Counted from the first letter of the stretch, positions 9,700 to 18,928 are shown. The stretch is 64,000 bases of DNA from Litoribacillus peritrichatus (GCF_039537985.1 NZ_BAABBN010000007.1:434001-498000), one strand, 5' to 3'. Notes: a model not told the origin generated them from the letters alone. Program-made: numbers and translations.

Positions 9700-10035
9700 G
9701 ATTGCCTCCAAAAATTATGATGGATCACATCTTATCTTAGTTCGTCTTATTGGGCCATCTAAGCGCTTGAATGTGGATGTATTTATCTATTATGCGCTAT
9801 AGTGGGGTGCTTGCTTTTGGTGGTGCACTCAAATGGAGCGTAATCAATGGCGGGAAGCTTAGGTTAATCCGAATGATTTAAGCTTGTTGTATTTTTAAGT
9901 TTGTAACTCAATGAAAAATAACAGTTTTTAAAAATAGGCACATTCCCTGCTCTCGTTGGGGTATGCAGGATTTAGTCGATGATGGAAAGACTGATTCGAA
10001 GTTTTTAGGCTAATAACTCTTTAAGGGAGAAAACC
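9700..10035. other. ubiK-glnK divergent intergenic region
   Basis: This 336-base gap has no open frame worth calling. It holds a sigma-54 type promoter for glnK (9935-9952) and, about 110 bases further upstream, a GGTGCA half-site (9822-9827) preceded by TGC at 9812-9814. That pair resembles an NtrC site but is one base short of the usual TGC-N11-GCA spacing. No small RNA or riboswitch is evident. Confidence 0.5.
9935..9952 (+). promoter_or_regulatory. Sigma-54 (-24/-12) promoter of glnK-amtB
   Basis: The sequence AGGCACATTCCCTGCT places GG at 9937-9938 and GC at 9949-9950 with exactly ten bases between, the RpoN spacing and close to the TGGCAC-N5-TTGCA consensus. It lies 85 bases before the glnK start. 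This fits the usual NtrC/RpoN control of glnK-amtB under nitrogen limitation. Confidence 0.72.
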
Positions 10036-10374
10036 ATGAAATTGGTAACCGCAATTATTAAGCCGTTCAAGTTGGATGATGTGCGTGAAGCACTGTCTGA
10101 GATCGGTGTTCAAGGTATTACCGTAACAGAAGTAAAAGGTTTTGGACGTCAGAAAGGTCACACAGAATTATACCGTGGTGCTGAGTACGTTGTTGATTTC
10201 TTACCAAAAGTAAAAATCGAAGCGGCTATCTCTGAAAGTTTGACTGATCAAGTGATTGAAGCAATTAGCAAGGCTGCTAATACAGGAAAAATTGGTGACG
10301 GTAAGATTTTCGTTACTAGCCTAGAGCAAGCTGTGCGTATTCGTACCGGTGAAACAGGCGAAGACGCTGTATAA
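10036..10374 (+). CDS. glnK: P-II nitrogen regulatory protein GlnK
   Basis: Trimeric P-II signal protein that reads 2-oxoglutarate, ATP/ADP and uridylylation state, and gates AmtB at the membrane. It has 112 residues, opening MKLVTAIIKPFKLDDV. The T-loop GHTELYRGAEY has Tyr51, the uridylylation site. IGDGKIFVTSLEQAVRIRTGE is the P-II C-terminal signature. GGGAG precedes the ATG. It is followed 72 bases later by amtB, and this coupling is the reason to call it GlnK rather than GlnB. Codon choice is strongly biased (GGT, GCT, CGT), suggesting high expression. Confidence 0.95.
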   Translation: MKLVTAIIKPFKLDDVREALSEIGVQGITVTEVKGFGRQKGHTELYRGAEYVVDFLPKVKIEAAISESLTDQVIEAISKAANTGKIGDGKIFVTSLEQAVRIRTGETGEDAV

Positions 10375-10446
10375 GCGCTGACTGTTTAACTGACTAACTT
10401 AATTACAAACTTATAAGATAGAACAAGCTCATTCGGAGGGCTGAAG

Positions 10447-11721
10447 ATGGAACAGGTAGCAAATAACGTTTATCAATTGCAGTACGCAATTGATACATTT
10501 TATTTCCTAGTGTGTGGTGCACTGGTAATGTGGATGGCGGCGGGTTTCGCCATGTTAGAGGCGGGTCTGGTACGCGCTAAAAACACGACTGAAATTTTAA
10601 CGAAGAACATCGCTTTGTTTGCGATTTCTTGCATTATGTATTTGGTATGTGGTTATTCAATCATGTACGGCGGTGAAATTTTCCTTTCAGGTATTGCTAA
10701 TGTAGATACAGCGGCGGTATTGGGTGATTTCGCTTCTCGTGAAGACGGTTTTGAAGGTGGCTCCATTTATTCTGGCGCTTCAGACTTCTTCTTCCAGGTG
10801 GTATTCGTAGCTACAGCTATGTCAATCGTATCGGGTGCAGTTGCAGAGCGTATGAAGCTTTGGGCTTTCCTGGCGTTTGCTGTTGTTCTGACTGGCTTCA
10901 TTTACCCAATGGAAGGTAACTGGACTTGGGGCGGTGGCTCTGTATTTGGTCTTTATACTCTTGGTGATCTTGGTTTCTCTGACTTTGCCGGCTCTGGTAT
11001 CGTTCACATGGCGGGTGCTTCTGCAGCATTGGCAGGTGTACTTCTACTAGGTGCTCGTAAAGGTAAATACGGCCCTAATGGTGAAGTAAACGCGATCCCT
11101 GGTGCTAACCTTCCGCTAGCAACTTTGGGTACTTTCATCCTTTGGATGGGCTGGTTCGGCTTCAACGGTGGTTCAGTTCTTAAACTGGGCGACATTGCGA
11201 ACGCAAACTCAGTCGCTATGGTGTTCCTGAATACGAACGCAGCAGCAGCTGGTGGTGTGGTAGGTGCGCTTATCTTGGCTCGTGTTATGTTTAAGAAAGC
11301 GGATCTTACAATGGCATTGAACGGTGCGTTGGCTGGTTTGGTTGCAATTACTGCTGAGCCTTCAACACCAACTGCATTGCAAGCAACAATCTTTGGTGCG
11401 CTAGGTGGTGTGTTGGTTGTTCTTTCTATCATTACGCTTGATAAGCTTAAGATTGATGATCCTGTAGGTGCGATTTCTGTTCACGGTGTGGTAGGTCTAC
11501 TTGGTCTGCTGTTGGTTCCTATTACGAATGATGGCTCAAGCTTCTCTGGTCAGTTGATCGGTGCTGCAACAATCTTTGGCTGGGTATTCGTAACGAGCTT
11601 GGTTGTTTGGGGTATTTTGAAAGCGGTTGTTGGTATTCGTATCAGCGAAGAAGAAGAATACGAAGGTGCGGACTTGGCTGAATGTGGTATGGATGCATAC
11701 CCAGAGTTCACACAGAAGTAA
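10447..11721 (+). CDS. amtB: Ammonium transporter
   Basis: Inner-membrane Amt/MEP/Rh channel of 424 residues with about eleven membrane segments. The pore histidine pair is visible in GIVHMAGASAALAG and AISVHGVVGLLG. It opens MEQVANNVYQLQYAIDTFYF without the cleaved leader seen in E. coli AmtB, so it belongs to the leaderless Amt clade. GGAGG precedes the start. The acidic C-terminal tail (ISEEEEYEGADLAECG) is cytoplasmic, where GlnK docks. It is co-transcribed with glnK and ends at a strong hairpin terminator. Confidence 0.95.
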   Translation: MEQVANNVYQLQYAIDTFYFLVCGALVMWMAAGFAMLEAGLVRAKNTTEILTKNIALFAISCIMYLVCGYSIMYGGEIFLSGIANVDTAAVLGDFASREDGFEGGSIYSGASDFFFQVVFVATAMSIVSGAVAERMKLWAFLAFAVVLTGFIYPMEGNWTWGGGSVFGLYTLGDLGFSDFAGSGIVHMAGASAALAGVLLLGARKGKYGPNGEVNAIPGANLPLATLGTFILWMGWFGFNGGSVLKLGDIANANSVAMVFLNTNAAAAGGVVGALILARVMFKKADLTMALNGALAGLVAITAEPSTPTALQATIFGALGGVLVVLSIITLDKLKIDDPVGAISVHGVVGLLGLLLVPITNDGSSFSGQLIGAATIFGWVFVTSLVVWGILKAVVGIRISEEEEYEGADLAECGMDAYPEFTQK

Positions 11722-11741
11722 TACTTCTGAGAGAAAAAGAA

Positions 11742-11766
11742 AAGGCTCCCTCGGGAGCCTTTTTTG
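11742..11766. terminator. Rho-independent terminator after amtB, probably bidirectional
   Basis: Inverted repeat AAGGCTCCC / GGGAGCCTT with a 2-base loop is followed by a T run on the + strand. An A-rich stretch on the left gives a T-rich tail on the - strand, so it can also end the convergent secreted-protein gene. Confidence 0.9.
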
Positions 11767-11813
11767 TTGTTGGTAATAATATAATTAGATGAAGGAGGGA
11801 AAAGAAAAAAGTA

Positions 11814-12275
11814 CTAACGGAAATTATAAATGGACGCAGAAGTATCAACGTTGATATTTTCGATGGATCTTGAGCCTCGGTTGGCTCCGGTATTATCAAA
11901 CACCTGATCGATGTAGACGTTACGCACTGTGCCGACGGATTGAATTTGGATTCCGTCCAAGTAGTCTTTACTGGTATGCCTTACGGTTGGCTGGCCAATG
12001 TTAGCAAGTGAATTGTCTGATGGCCCGAGTGTGAGTTTCAGGTTGGGGTCATTGGCCAACATCTGATTGGCCTCATCGACACTTTCTGCACTGCTGGTTC
12101 TGCCTGCCAGTGTTGTGTCTATGTGTCCGCCGGCAGCCGTTGAACCGTATGGGTCTTTAACCACAAGATCGCTCATTTCTTCGTCGTTCAAGGGTTCGAC
12201 CGCAAATGCCATTGAACAGGTGCAAACGGACAAACCTAAGGCGAATAGCTTGTTTTTTAATGTTGGATGGGTCAT
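11814..12275 (-). CDS. Secreted hypothetical protein
   Basis: Protein of 153 residues that I do not recognise. A clear signal peptide (NKLFALGLSVCTCSMAFA, cleavage before VEPLND) predicts export. The mature part starts EPLNDEEMSDLVVKDPYG, is rich in Asn, Ser, Thr and Asp, and ends with the beta-prone stretch IENINVDTSASIYNFR. There is no cysteine after the leader and no known motif. The PL(N/D)(D/E)E-x(2)-SD opening resembles small exported proteins of marine gammaproteobacteria that I know only as uncharacterised. The gene stands alone and converges on amtB. AAAGGCG precedes the ATG. Confidence 0.7.
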   Translation of the reverse strand: MTHPTLKNKLFALGLSVCTCSMAFAVEPLNDEEMSDLVVKDPYGSTAAGGHIDTTLAGRTSSAESVDEANQMLANDPNLKLTLGPSDNSLANIGQPTVRHTSKDYLDGIQIQSVGTVRNVYIDQVFDNTGANRGSRSIENINVDTSASIYNFR

Positions 12276-12421
12276 TTGTGCGCCTTTTTAGGTTTGGGGT
12301 GAACTTAATTCCCATTGTAATTTTATGTAAGTTTTTATTCTAGGCGTTGGGTCGTTTATATTTTTGTTTAAAGGCGACAGTTTGGTTGGTTATTGATCAA
12401 TATGAGTGAGGGCGCACACAG

Positions 12422-12437
12422 AAGTGCGATCGCACTT
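12422..12437. repeat. 16-bp perfect palindrome with short repeats beside it
   Basis: AAGTGCGATCGCACTT reads the same on both strands. Two copies of AGTAAGTGCT follow within 50 bases, before the end of the flavoprotein gene. There is no T run, so this is not a standard terminator. Its role is unknown. Confidence 0.5.
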
Positions 12438-12511
12438 ACAACCTGATGGGGGGGCCAGGTAGTAAGTGCTCAGGCAGTAAGTGCTTAGATAATCAGTGCT
12501 TCTGGATTATG

Positions 12512-14137
12512 CTAGGCTGCTTTCTTTTTCTTGAGCGCGGTTTCTTTGATGAGTTTCATGACCTTATAGCCTTGTAATCCCAGCATGTTGGATGTGCACA
12601 TCACTCCGCCCATAAGTGCCCCTCCTACGCCTGCAGTAACGATGTCTGAGCCTGTAAGGTACAGGTTTTTGATGGGGGTTTCCGGGTGTAACCAATCTTG
12701 TTGAAATCGTTGGACTGTATGATCAATGCCGTAAATCTCTCCGGCCATGTTCCATTGGAACCACTTTGTTGAAATCGGAGTGGACAGTTCGTAGTAATCG
12801 AGCGCATTTCGGAGTTGCGGGTGTTGTTTAAAGAGCACTTCCAGCATTTCTTGGGCAATCTCTTCTTTAAGTGCTTCGTAATCGTCACCTCGTTTATTCC
12901 ATTGTTTATTTTCCCATGCTGAAAACTTGTCCCATTGGCCTATGGTAACGATTTCAACCGTTGATTTATTCGGGTAGCGTTCTTCCCAGGTTGGGTCTTT
13001 GGCTGAGGGAAAAGAAATGTAGATCAGAGGTAAGTTGCCTTCCGGTTTTTCTTTATAGACCTTCATGTTCTGGTCGTGGTCATAACCCGGGTAAATCCAA
13101 AGGTTGGTGGTATTTAGCTTTAAATCTTTGGTGTTGCCTTTAAAGCCAGCATAAATGCCCAGATGGCATGAAGAGGTGGTAAGGGTGCTTTCTACTTTTG
13201 ACAGGTTGTATTTTTTTACAGAGCTTTCGGGTAGTAAGTGCTTGATTGTGGGAAAAATTCCAACATTACTGACGATTTTATCGCCGTATATTCTGTCACC
13301 GTTGGTGAGTCTGACGCCTTTGGCTTTGTTTCCTTGGATCAGGATCTCTTCCACGCCGGCATAGGTAAAAACTTCGCCACCGGATTCGCGAATGACAGGG
13401 ATAATCTTATTGGCGATTTCCCATGAGCCTCCAACGGGGTAGCAGCCTCCCGCCATGTAGTGCTTGGCGATCATTGCGTGCATCATGAAGCTGGCTTCTT
13501 TGGGGGGGAGGCCGTAATCGCCCCACTGACCGCACAGTACCCCGATTAACTTTTGGTCAGACACCAGAGACTCCAGTACTTCCCGTGTGTTTTTGAAGAA
13601 ATAGTCGGGCATGAGCAGGTGTCTGGCTTTATTGTAGAGCTGTCCTGCCATTCTAGGCATGGCTTGTCCGGCAAAAAATTTTGGCACTTGGCGGCTGACC
13701 TCGTAAATCATTTTGATGTACTGATCAATGCCTTCAGCTTCGTGTGGAAAGTGTGAAACCAGCTCTTCCCGGAAAGCGTCTTTGCCTGCTTTAAAGTGAT
13801 ATTCCTGATCATCGAAAATAATCTTATCGTATAGGTCGTCCATTTTTGCCCATTCGAGCTTGCTGTTGGTGATGGTATCAAACACCAATCGAAGTACGGA
13901 CCAGGGCTTGTGAACTTCGCCTACGTAGTGAACACCCACATCCCATTCGTAACCGTTACGGACGTAGCTGTGAGTGTAGCCGCCAGCCGTATAATGCTGC
14001 TCTAGGACACACACTTTTTTGCCAAACTTAGAGAGCAATGCTGCGGTGGTTAATCCACCAATGCCGGAACCAATGATAATTGCATCGTAATGCTCATCAG
14101 CACGACCTGATCGGTAACGTTTTCCTGTTCTGACCAT
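12512..14137 (-). CDS. FAD-dependent oxidoreductase, RetSat/phytoene-desaturase-like
   Basis: Flavoprotein of 541 residues in the CrtI/CrtH/retinol-saturase superfamily. The N-terminal dinucleotide fold YDAIIIGSGIGGLTTAALL has the G-x-G-x2-G motif, followed by VCVLEQHYTAGGYTHSY. The C-terminal GSDIVTAGVGGALMGG closes the FAD site. DVGVHYVGE near the N-terminus is characteristic of the retinol-saturase/carotenoid-isomerase branch. The C-terminus is a lysine-rich tail (LKKKKAA). AAGGA precedes the ATG. No other carotenoid genes are nearby, so a carotenoid substrate is not supported; reduction or isomerisation of another polyene or lipid is possible. It is divergent from a PadR regulator, which probably controls it. 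Confidence 0.82.
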   Translation of the reverse strand: MVRTGKRYRSGRADEHYDAIIIGSGIGGLTTAALLSKFGKKVCVLEQHYTAGGYTHSYVRNGYEWDVGVHYVGEVHKPWSVLRLVFDTITNSKLEWAKMDDLYDKIIFDDQEYHFKAGKDAFREELVSHFPHEAEGIDQYIKMIYEVSRQVPKFFAGQAMPRMAGQLYNKARHLLMPDYFFKNTREVLESLVSDQKLIGVLCGQWGDYGLPPKEASFMMHAMIAKHYMAGGCYPVGGSWEIANKIIPVIRESGGEVFTYAGVEEILIQGNKAKGVRLTNGDRIYGDKIVSNVGIFPTIKHLLPESSVKKYNLSKVESTLTTSSCHLGIYAGFKGNTKDLKLNTTNLWIYPGYDHDQNMKVYKEKPEGNLPLIYISFPSAKDPTWEERYPNKSTVEIVTIGQWDKFSAWENKQWNKRGDDYEALKEEIAQEMLEVLFKQHPQLRNALDYYELSTPISTKWFQWNMAGEIYGIDHTVQRFQQDWLHPETPIKNLYLTGSDIVTAGVGGALMGGVMCTSNMLGLQGYKVMKLIKETALKKKKAA

Positions 14138-14204
14138 GATTTGGATTCCTTTTTGAGTCGTTTGTTTTTATTGTTTTATTCGTAATCTAATCGTGTTTTT
14201 AATA

Positions 14205-14224
14205 ATATGCAATAAATTGCATAT
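14205..14224. promoter_or_regulatory. PadR-type operator palindrome
   Basis: ATATGCAATAAATTGCATAT is a 9-2-9 perfect inverted repeat in the 117-base gap between the flavoprotein and padR genes. The core ATGC-N8-GCAT has the spacing of PadR-family boxes (ATGT-N8-ACAT). It ends 30 bases before the regulator start, a position suited to autoregulation and control of the divergent gene. Confidence 0.7.
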
Positions 14225-14254
14225 AGTGTTGCGTTATAACCGGGAGAGGTTTTT

Positions 14255-14791
14255 ATGTCTTTACAGCATTCGTTACTGGTTTTATTGGCAGAGCAGCCTT
14301 CCAGTGGTTATGAGTTGTCACAAAAATTTAAAAGCGGTGTGGGTTATTTTTGGAAGGCCAGTCATCAGCAGATTTATACACAGTTGAAAAAACTGACAGA
14401 AGACGGCCTGATTGATTTTGAGGAAGAACAACAAGAAGGCAAGCCAGACAAGAAAATTTATAAAGTCACAGCGCAGGGGATGGCGGGGTTAAAAACCTGG
14501 TTATCTTCAGAAATAAAACCAAGCAAAACGAACGATGCTTTGTTGGTTATGATCTATGGTGGACGCTATGTAGGTGATGACGTTATTCTCAAAGAAGTTC
14601 GTCGGCATCGGGACATTCACCAAAAAGGGTTGGAGAAACTGCTAGCGATTGAGTCTTTGTATTTTAATTTGGACGACGAACTGAAACCACAATACCGGTT
14701 GCCCTATTTAACCTTAAAGCGGGGAATTCGTGGTGAACAAAGTTGGCTTGAGTGGGCAGACGAGGTCATTGCAGAGTTGTCGCCTCAGTAA
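14255..14791 (+). CDS. PadR family transcriptional regulator
   Basis: Winged-helix repressor of 178 residues. MSLQHSLLVLLAEQPSSGYEL is the PadR N-terminus, followed by the recognition helix around FWKASHQQIYTQLKKLTEDGLI and the wing (EGKPDKKIYKVTAQG). The C-terminal helical part (to IAELSPQ) is the PadR dimerisation domain (Vir_act_alpha_C type). GGGAGAGG precedes the ATG. Its location and the palindrome in the shared promoter point to control of the divergent flavoprotein. The inducer is unknown. Confidence 0.9.
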   Translation: MSLQHSLLVLLAEQPSSGYELSQKFKSGVGYFWKASHQQIYTQLKKLTEDGLIDFEEEQQEGKPDKKIYKVTAQGMAGLKTWLSSEIKPSKTNDALLVMIYGGRYVGDDVILKEVRRHRDIHQKGLEKLLAIESLYFNLDDELKPQYRLPYLTLKRGIRGEQSWLEWADEVIAELSPQ

Positions 14792-14906
14792 TAACTTAGA
14801 TGTTTCTGTGGGTTTATTGATGTCGTCCCGAAAGTAACGTGAATTGATTTCTATACTGATATTATTTATCTGATTTTTTGGTTTTATTGCTGGAGTGGTT
14901 GTTTAC

Positions 14907-17861
14907 ATGTCTTTGTCTGCGGTTGAAAAACAAATTCATTCATCAGTAGCAGCTCTGCCTTCTGCTGCGTTGCAAACTCATATTCTACAACAGTGGGAAC
15001 GTTTGGTTGATGCCTGGAATATGTCCTCTTTGGATGTGTTTTCCGTGCTTTCCGGGAATGAGTCGCAGTTGATTAAAGTGTTGGTAGGCAGCGATTATGT
15101 GGCTGATGTGTTGTGTCGCTACCCGAAATTTTTGGTTGAACTGGTGGAAGCCGGCGAGTTGTCCGCGTCAATTTCCAGTGATCATTACGACCGGTTGTTA
15201 CAAACTGCGTTAGCGGATATAGATGATGAAAGTGTGCTGAATAAGACGATACGAGAGTGTCGTCAAAAGATGATGTTACGAGTGATCTGGCGTGATCTGA
15301 ACCGGTTGGCCCCTTTAATGGAAACCACCAGAGATTTGAGCCGTTTTGCGGACGCTTCGGTGACGCATGTTATGCGCTGGCACAGTGAACGATTGAAGCC
15401 GGTTTGGGGAGAGCCTCATGCGAAAAACCCGAACGGTGAGCTGGTTCCTCAGTCGATGATTGTGTTGGGGATGGGGAAGTTGGGGGCGGATGAACTTAAT
15501 CTGTCTTCAGATATCGATTTGATTTTCGTATTTCCGCAATCGGGATGGACCCAAAACGGTAAGCGTGAAATTAGCAATCAGGAATTCTTTACCAAACTGG
15601 GTCAAAAGCTGATTCAGTCGCTGGATAATCAGACGGCGGATGGCTTCGTGTTTCGGGTCGATATGCGCTTGCGGCCATACGGTGAAAGTGGACCATTGGT
15701 GATGAGCTTTAATGCGATTGAAGATTATTATCAGAGTCAGGGCAGGGAGTGGGAACGATACGCCATGATTAAAGCCCGGGTAATGGCGGGAGATCAGGCT
15801 CGTGGTGCAGAGCTGATCAGTTTGTTAAAACCGTTTGTGTATCGGAAATACATTGATTTCAGTGTGATTGAAGCGCTTCGGGGTTTGAAGGAAATGATTA
15901 ACCGGGAAGTGCGTCGCAAGGGCATGGAACACAATATTAAGCTCGGCCGGGGGGGAATTCGTGAAATCGAGTTTATAGCTCAAGTTTTCCAGTTGATTCA
16001 TGGCGGTATGGACGTGCGTTTGCAGAACCGGTCGTTGCTGGCTGTGCTGCAACTGTTGGAAGAGGGCGGTATTTTATCGTCGTCAGCGCATCAAAATTTA
16101 TTGACTGCTTATCAGTTCCTGAGGGATACGGAGCATGCTATTCAGGCATTACAAGATAAACAAACTCAGTTGTTGCCAGAGGATGAATTATCCCGAACCC
16201 GTTTGGCATTATCCCTGGGGTGTGACGGCTGGGATTCCTATATTGCGAAGTTGAATGCCTTAAGGGCCAGTGTCGAAGCTGAATTCGTAGATTTGATCCG
16301 ACCAGTAGATGAGGATGTCACCGCTGAAGAAGATGCGTCATGTGACGGTTGGCGTTCAGTGTGGTTAGACGACATGTCCGATGAGGAGGCCGTAAGCATT
16401 TTCGATGCGGTAGGGTTTGATCGCCCAGCAGACGCCTGGAAGTTGATTAAAGATTTAAAAGGAAGTAAACGAGTCCGCACACTTCAGCGTGAAGGTCAGG
16501 AACGTTTGAATCAATTCATACCACAGCTGTTGTATCAGTTGGAAAGTACGGATGGTTCGACGGAGACTTTGGCCAGGGTATTGGTGCTGGTGGAGTCTGT
16601 CATTCGAAGAACCGCTTATCTGGTTCTGTTGATGGAGAATAAAACGGCATTCGCTCAACTGATCAGGTTGTGTCAGGCGAGTCCGTGGATTTCTCAGCAG
16701 TTGGCGAAAACGCCTGTCATTCTGGATGAATTAATTAATGTCAGCTCTTTGTATTCACCTCCGGACAAAGCCGAGCTGAACGATGAGTTACGTCAGCATA
16801 TGTTGAGAATACCGGAAGACGATCTGGAAGCGCTGATGGAGTCATTAAGGTACTTTAAAAATGCGCATGTGCTGAGGGTGGCGGCAGCTGAGGTGACAGG
16901 GGCCTTGCCTTTGATGAAAGCCAGTGATTACCTGACCTATATTGCGGAAGTGATTCTCGAAAATGTGGTCGATATGGCGTGGCATCAAATGGTTGAGCGC
17001 TATGGTTACCCCTGCAATGATGATGGCCCGGTCAGTTCACCGGAGTTGATTGTTGTTGGTTATGGCAAGCTGGGTGGCATTGAGCTGAGCTATGGCTCTG
17101 ATCTGGATATTGTATTCATTCATAATTCAAACACTAAAAAATACACAAACGGTCTCAAGCAAGTGGATAACCAAGTGTTTTATACGCGCCTGGTTCAGCG
17201 AGTGGTTCATATCATGACAACGGTGACCCCTTTGGGCGATCTTTATGAAATTGATATGCGGCTGAGACCAGAAGGAAACTCAGGGATGTTGGTTTCTAGT
17301 TTGAAAGCGTTTGAGGATTATCAGTATAAAAATGCCTGGACCTGGGAGCATCAGGCCTTGGTGCGTGCCCGAGTGGTGGCGGGTTCCAGGCAGTTGGAAG
17401 GCCAGTTCAATCAGGTGCGAGAGGATATTTTGGCTTCAGTGAAACAGGAGTCGCTGTTGTCGTCTGTGGTGGATATGCGTAAAAAGATGATGGCAAGCCT
17501 GGCGTCGAACCCGGCCGGAGATCAAGACGATGTGTTTCACTTAAAGCACGATGCCGGCGGTATGGTGGACATCGAGTTTATGGCACAGTATGCAGTACTG
17601 CTGTGGTCTAAAGATTACCCGGAAATGCGAATCTGGAGTGATAATATTCGTATTCTGGAAACCCTGGAAGCTTTAAAACTGATGTCTGTTGAAGAGGTGA
17701 ATCAATTGATTGAGGCGTATAAAGTTTTCCGGATTGAAGGGCACCGGAAGATTTTAAACAACCAAAGTGTTGCGGTTACCGGGGAGGAAGCTCAAAACTT
17801 CTCTGAATATCGACAAATTGTGAATAAAATCTGGCAGCATTTTATGGAAGATCGCGTATAA
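14907..17861 (+). CDS. glnE: Bifunctional glutamine synthetase adenylyltransferase/deadenylyltransferase
   Basis: Adds and removes AMP on glutamine synthetase in response to P-II state and glutamine. Two nucleotidyltransferase domains are visible: GMGKLGADELNLSSDIDLIF near residue 188 (deadenylylation half) and GYGKLGGIELSYGSDLDIVF near 718 (adenylylation half). FRVDMRLRPYGESGPL and EIDMRLRPEGNSGML repeat the paired active-site block. The 984 residues fit the family. ATG at 14907 is chosen because GGAG (14892-14895) lies upstream; the in-frame GTG at 14895 overlaps that site. ilvE follows 51 bases later, an order shared with pseudomonads. Confidence 0.94.
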   Translation: MSLSAVEKQIHSSVAALPSAALQTHILQQWERLVDAWNMSSLDVFSVLSGNESQLIKVLVGSDYVADVLCRYPKFLVELVEAGELSASISSDHYDRLLQTALADIDDESVLNKTIRECRQKMMLRVIWRDLNRLAPLMETTRDLSRFADASVTHVMRWHSERLKPVWGEPHAKNPNGELVPQSMIVLGMGKLGADELNLSSDIDLIFVFPQSGWTQNGKREISNQEFFTKLGQKLIQSLDNQTADGFVFRVDMRLRPYGESGPLVMSFNAIEDYYQSQGREWERYAMIKARVMAGDQARGAELISLLKPFVYRKYIDFSVIEALRGLKEMINREVRRKGMEHNIKLGRGGIREIEFIAQVFQLIHGGMDVRLQNRSLLAVLQLLEEGGILSSSAHQNLLTAYQFLRDTEHAIQALQDKQTQLLPEDELSRTRLALSLGCDGWDSYIAKLNALRASVEAEFVDLIRPVDEDVTAEEDASCDGWRSVWLDDMSDEEAVSIFDAVGFDRPADAWKLIKDLKGSKRVRTLQREGQERLNQFIPQLLYQLESTDGSTETLARVLVLVESVIRRTAYLVLLMENKTAFAQLIRLCQASPWISQQLAKTPVILDELINVSSLYSPPDKAELNDELRQHMLRIPEDDLEALMESLRYFKNAHVLRVAAAEVTGALPLMKASDYLTYIAEVILENVVDMAWHQMVERYGYPCNDDGPVSSPELIVVGYGKLGGIELSYGSDLDIVFIHNSNTKKYTNGLKQVDNQVFYTRLVQRVVHIMTTVTPLGDLYEIDMRLRPEGNSGMLVSSLKAFEDYQYKNAWTWEHQALVRARVVAGSRQLEGQFNQVREDILASVKQESLLSSVVDMRKKMMASLASNPAGDQDDVFHLKHDAGGMVDIEFMAQYAVLLWSKDYPEMRIWSDNIRILETLEALKLMSVEEVNQLIEAYKVFRIEGHRKILNNQSVAVTGEEAQNFSEYRQIVNKIWQHFMEDRV

Positions 17862-17912
17862 TGCGTTCCCCTAGAATAAAATCTTCACACACTTGAAGCA
17901 GGAGATATAAGC

Positions 17913-18848
17913 ATGGCATTGCCTACGATGGCTGATCGAGACGGATTGATTTGGCTTGATGGTGAACTGGTACCTTGGCGAGATGCTAAAGTCCACGTCC
18001 TTACACATACATTGCATTATGGTATGGGTTGTTTTGAGGGTGTCCGTGCTTATCAGACAGATAAAGGCGCTGCGATTTTCAGACTTCAAGAGCATACCGA
18101 TCGCTTGTTCCGCTCAGCTCATATTTTGGGAATGAAAATTCCGTTCACTAAAGAAGAGCTGAATCAGGCACAGTTGGATGCAGTCAAAGCCAATAATCTG
18201 GATCATGCGTATCTGCGCCCTATGGTGTTCTTTGGTTCAGAAGGCATGGGCTTACGTGCCGATAATTTAAAAGTGCATGTGATGGTTGCGGCCTGGGAAT
18301 GGCCTGCGTACATGGGCGAAGATGCCAAAACCAAAGGCATTCGCATTCGTACGTCTTCGTACACTCGTCATCATGTCAACATTACCATGTGTAAAGCGAA
18401 AGCAAACGGTAATTACATCAATTCAATGTTGGCGCTTCGCGAAGCTCTGGACAGTGGTTGTGAAGAGGCGTTGTTGCTAGATAACGAAGGTTACGTCGCC
18501 GAAGGTTCGGGCGAAAACATCTTCCTTGTTCGCGATGGCGTTTTATACACACCTGAGTTGACGTCTTGTCTGGACGGCATTACCCGTAATACCATTTTCC
18601 GCTTTGCTGCGGATTTGGGATACGAAGTGCGTGAAAAGCGAATTACTCGTGATGAAGTTTATGTGGCTGATGAAGCCTTTTTCACTGGTACTGCAGCTGA
18701 AGTGTTGCCGATCCGAGAGCTGGATGGCCGCGTCATTGGTTCAGGTGTTCGAGGTCCGATTACTGAGCAGTTGCAATCCATGTATTTTGATCAGGTGATG
18801 GGTAAGCGAGAAGAGTACCCAGAATGGTTGGCGTTAGTGGATCGTTAA
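17913..18848 (+). CDS. ilvE: Branched-chain amino acid aminotransferase
   Basis: PLP-dependent class IV aminotransferase for the last step of Leu, Ile and Val synthesis. It has 311 residues. Signatures are GMGCFEGVRAYQT, the PLP lysine in CKAKANGNYINS (probably Lys163), and EGYVAEGSGENIFLVRDGVLYTP with the fold IV motif. DEAFFTGTAAEVLPIRELDGR is the C-terminal block. The start has AGGAG upstream. A strong terminator follows before msbA. Confidence 0.95.
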   Translation: MALPTMADRDGLIWLDGELVPWRDAKVHVLTHTLHYGMGCFEGVRAYQTDKGAAIFRLQEHTDRLFRSAHILGMKIPFTKEELNQAQLDAVKANNLDHAYLRPMVFFGSEGMGLRADNLKVHVMVAAWEWPAYMGEDAKTKGIRIRTSSYTRHHVNITMCKAKANGNYINSMLALREALDSGCEEALLLDNEGYVAEGSGENIFLVRDGVLYTPELTSCLDGITRNTIFRFAADLGYEVREKRITRDEVYVADEAFFTGTAAEVLPIRELDGRVIGSGVRGPITEQLQSMYFDQVMGKREEYPEWLALVDR

Positions 18849-18875
18849 TTCGGTTTCACGAATTGATTTTTTGTT

Positions 18876-18928
18876 AACCCAAAGTAATACAGGCCCAGGC
18901 TTTTATTACTTTGGGTTTTGTTGTTTTT
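18876..18928 (+). terminator. Rho-independent terminator after ilvE
   Basis: A perfect 14-bp stem (AACCCAAAGTAATA at 18876-18889 pairing with 18904-18917) with a 14-base loop is followed by TTGTTGTTTTT. It separates glnE-ilvE from the LPS cluster. Confidence 0.9.
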
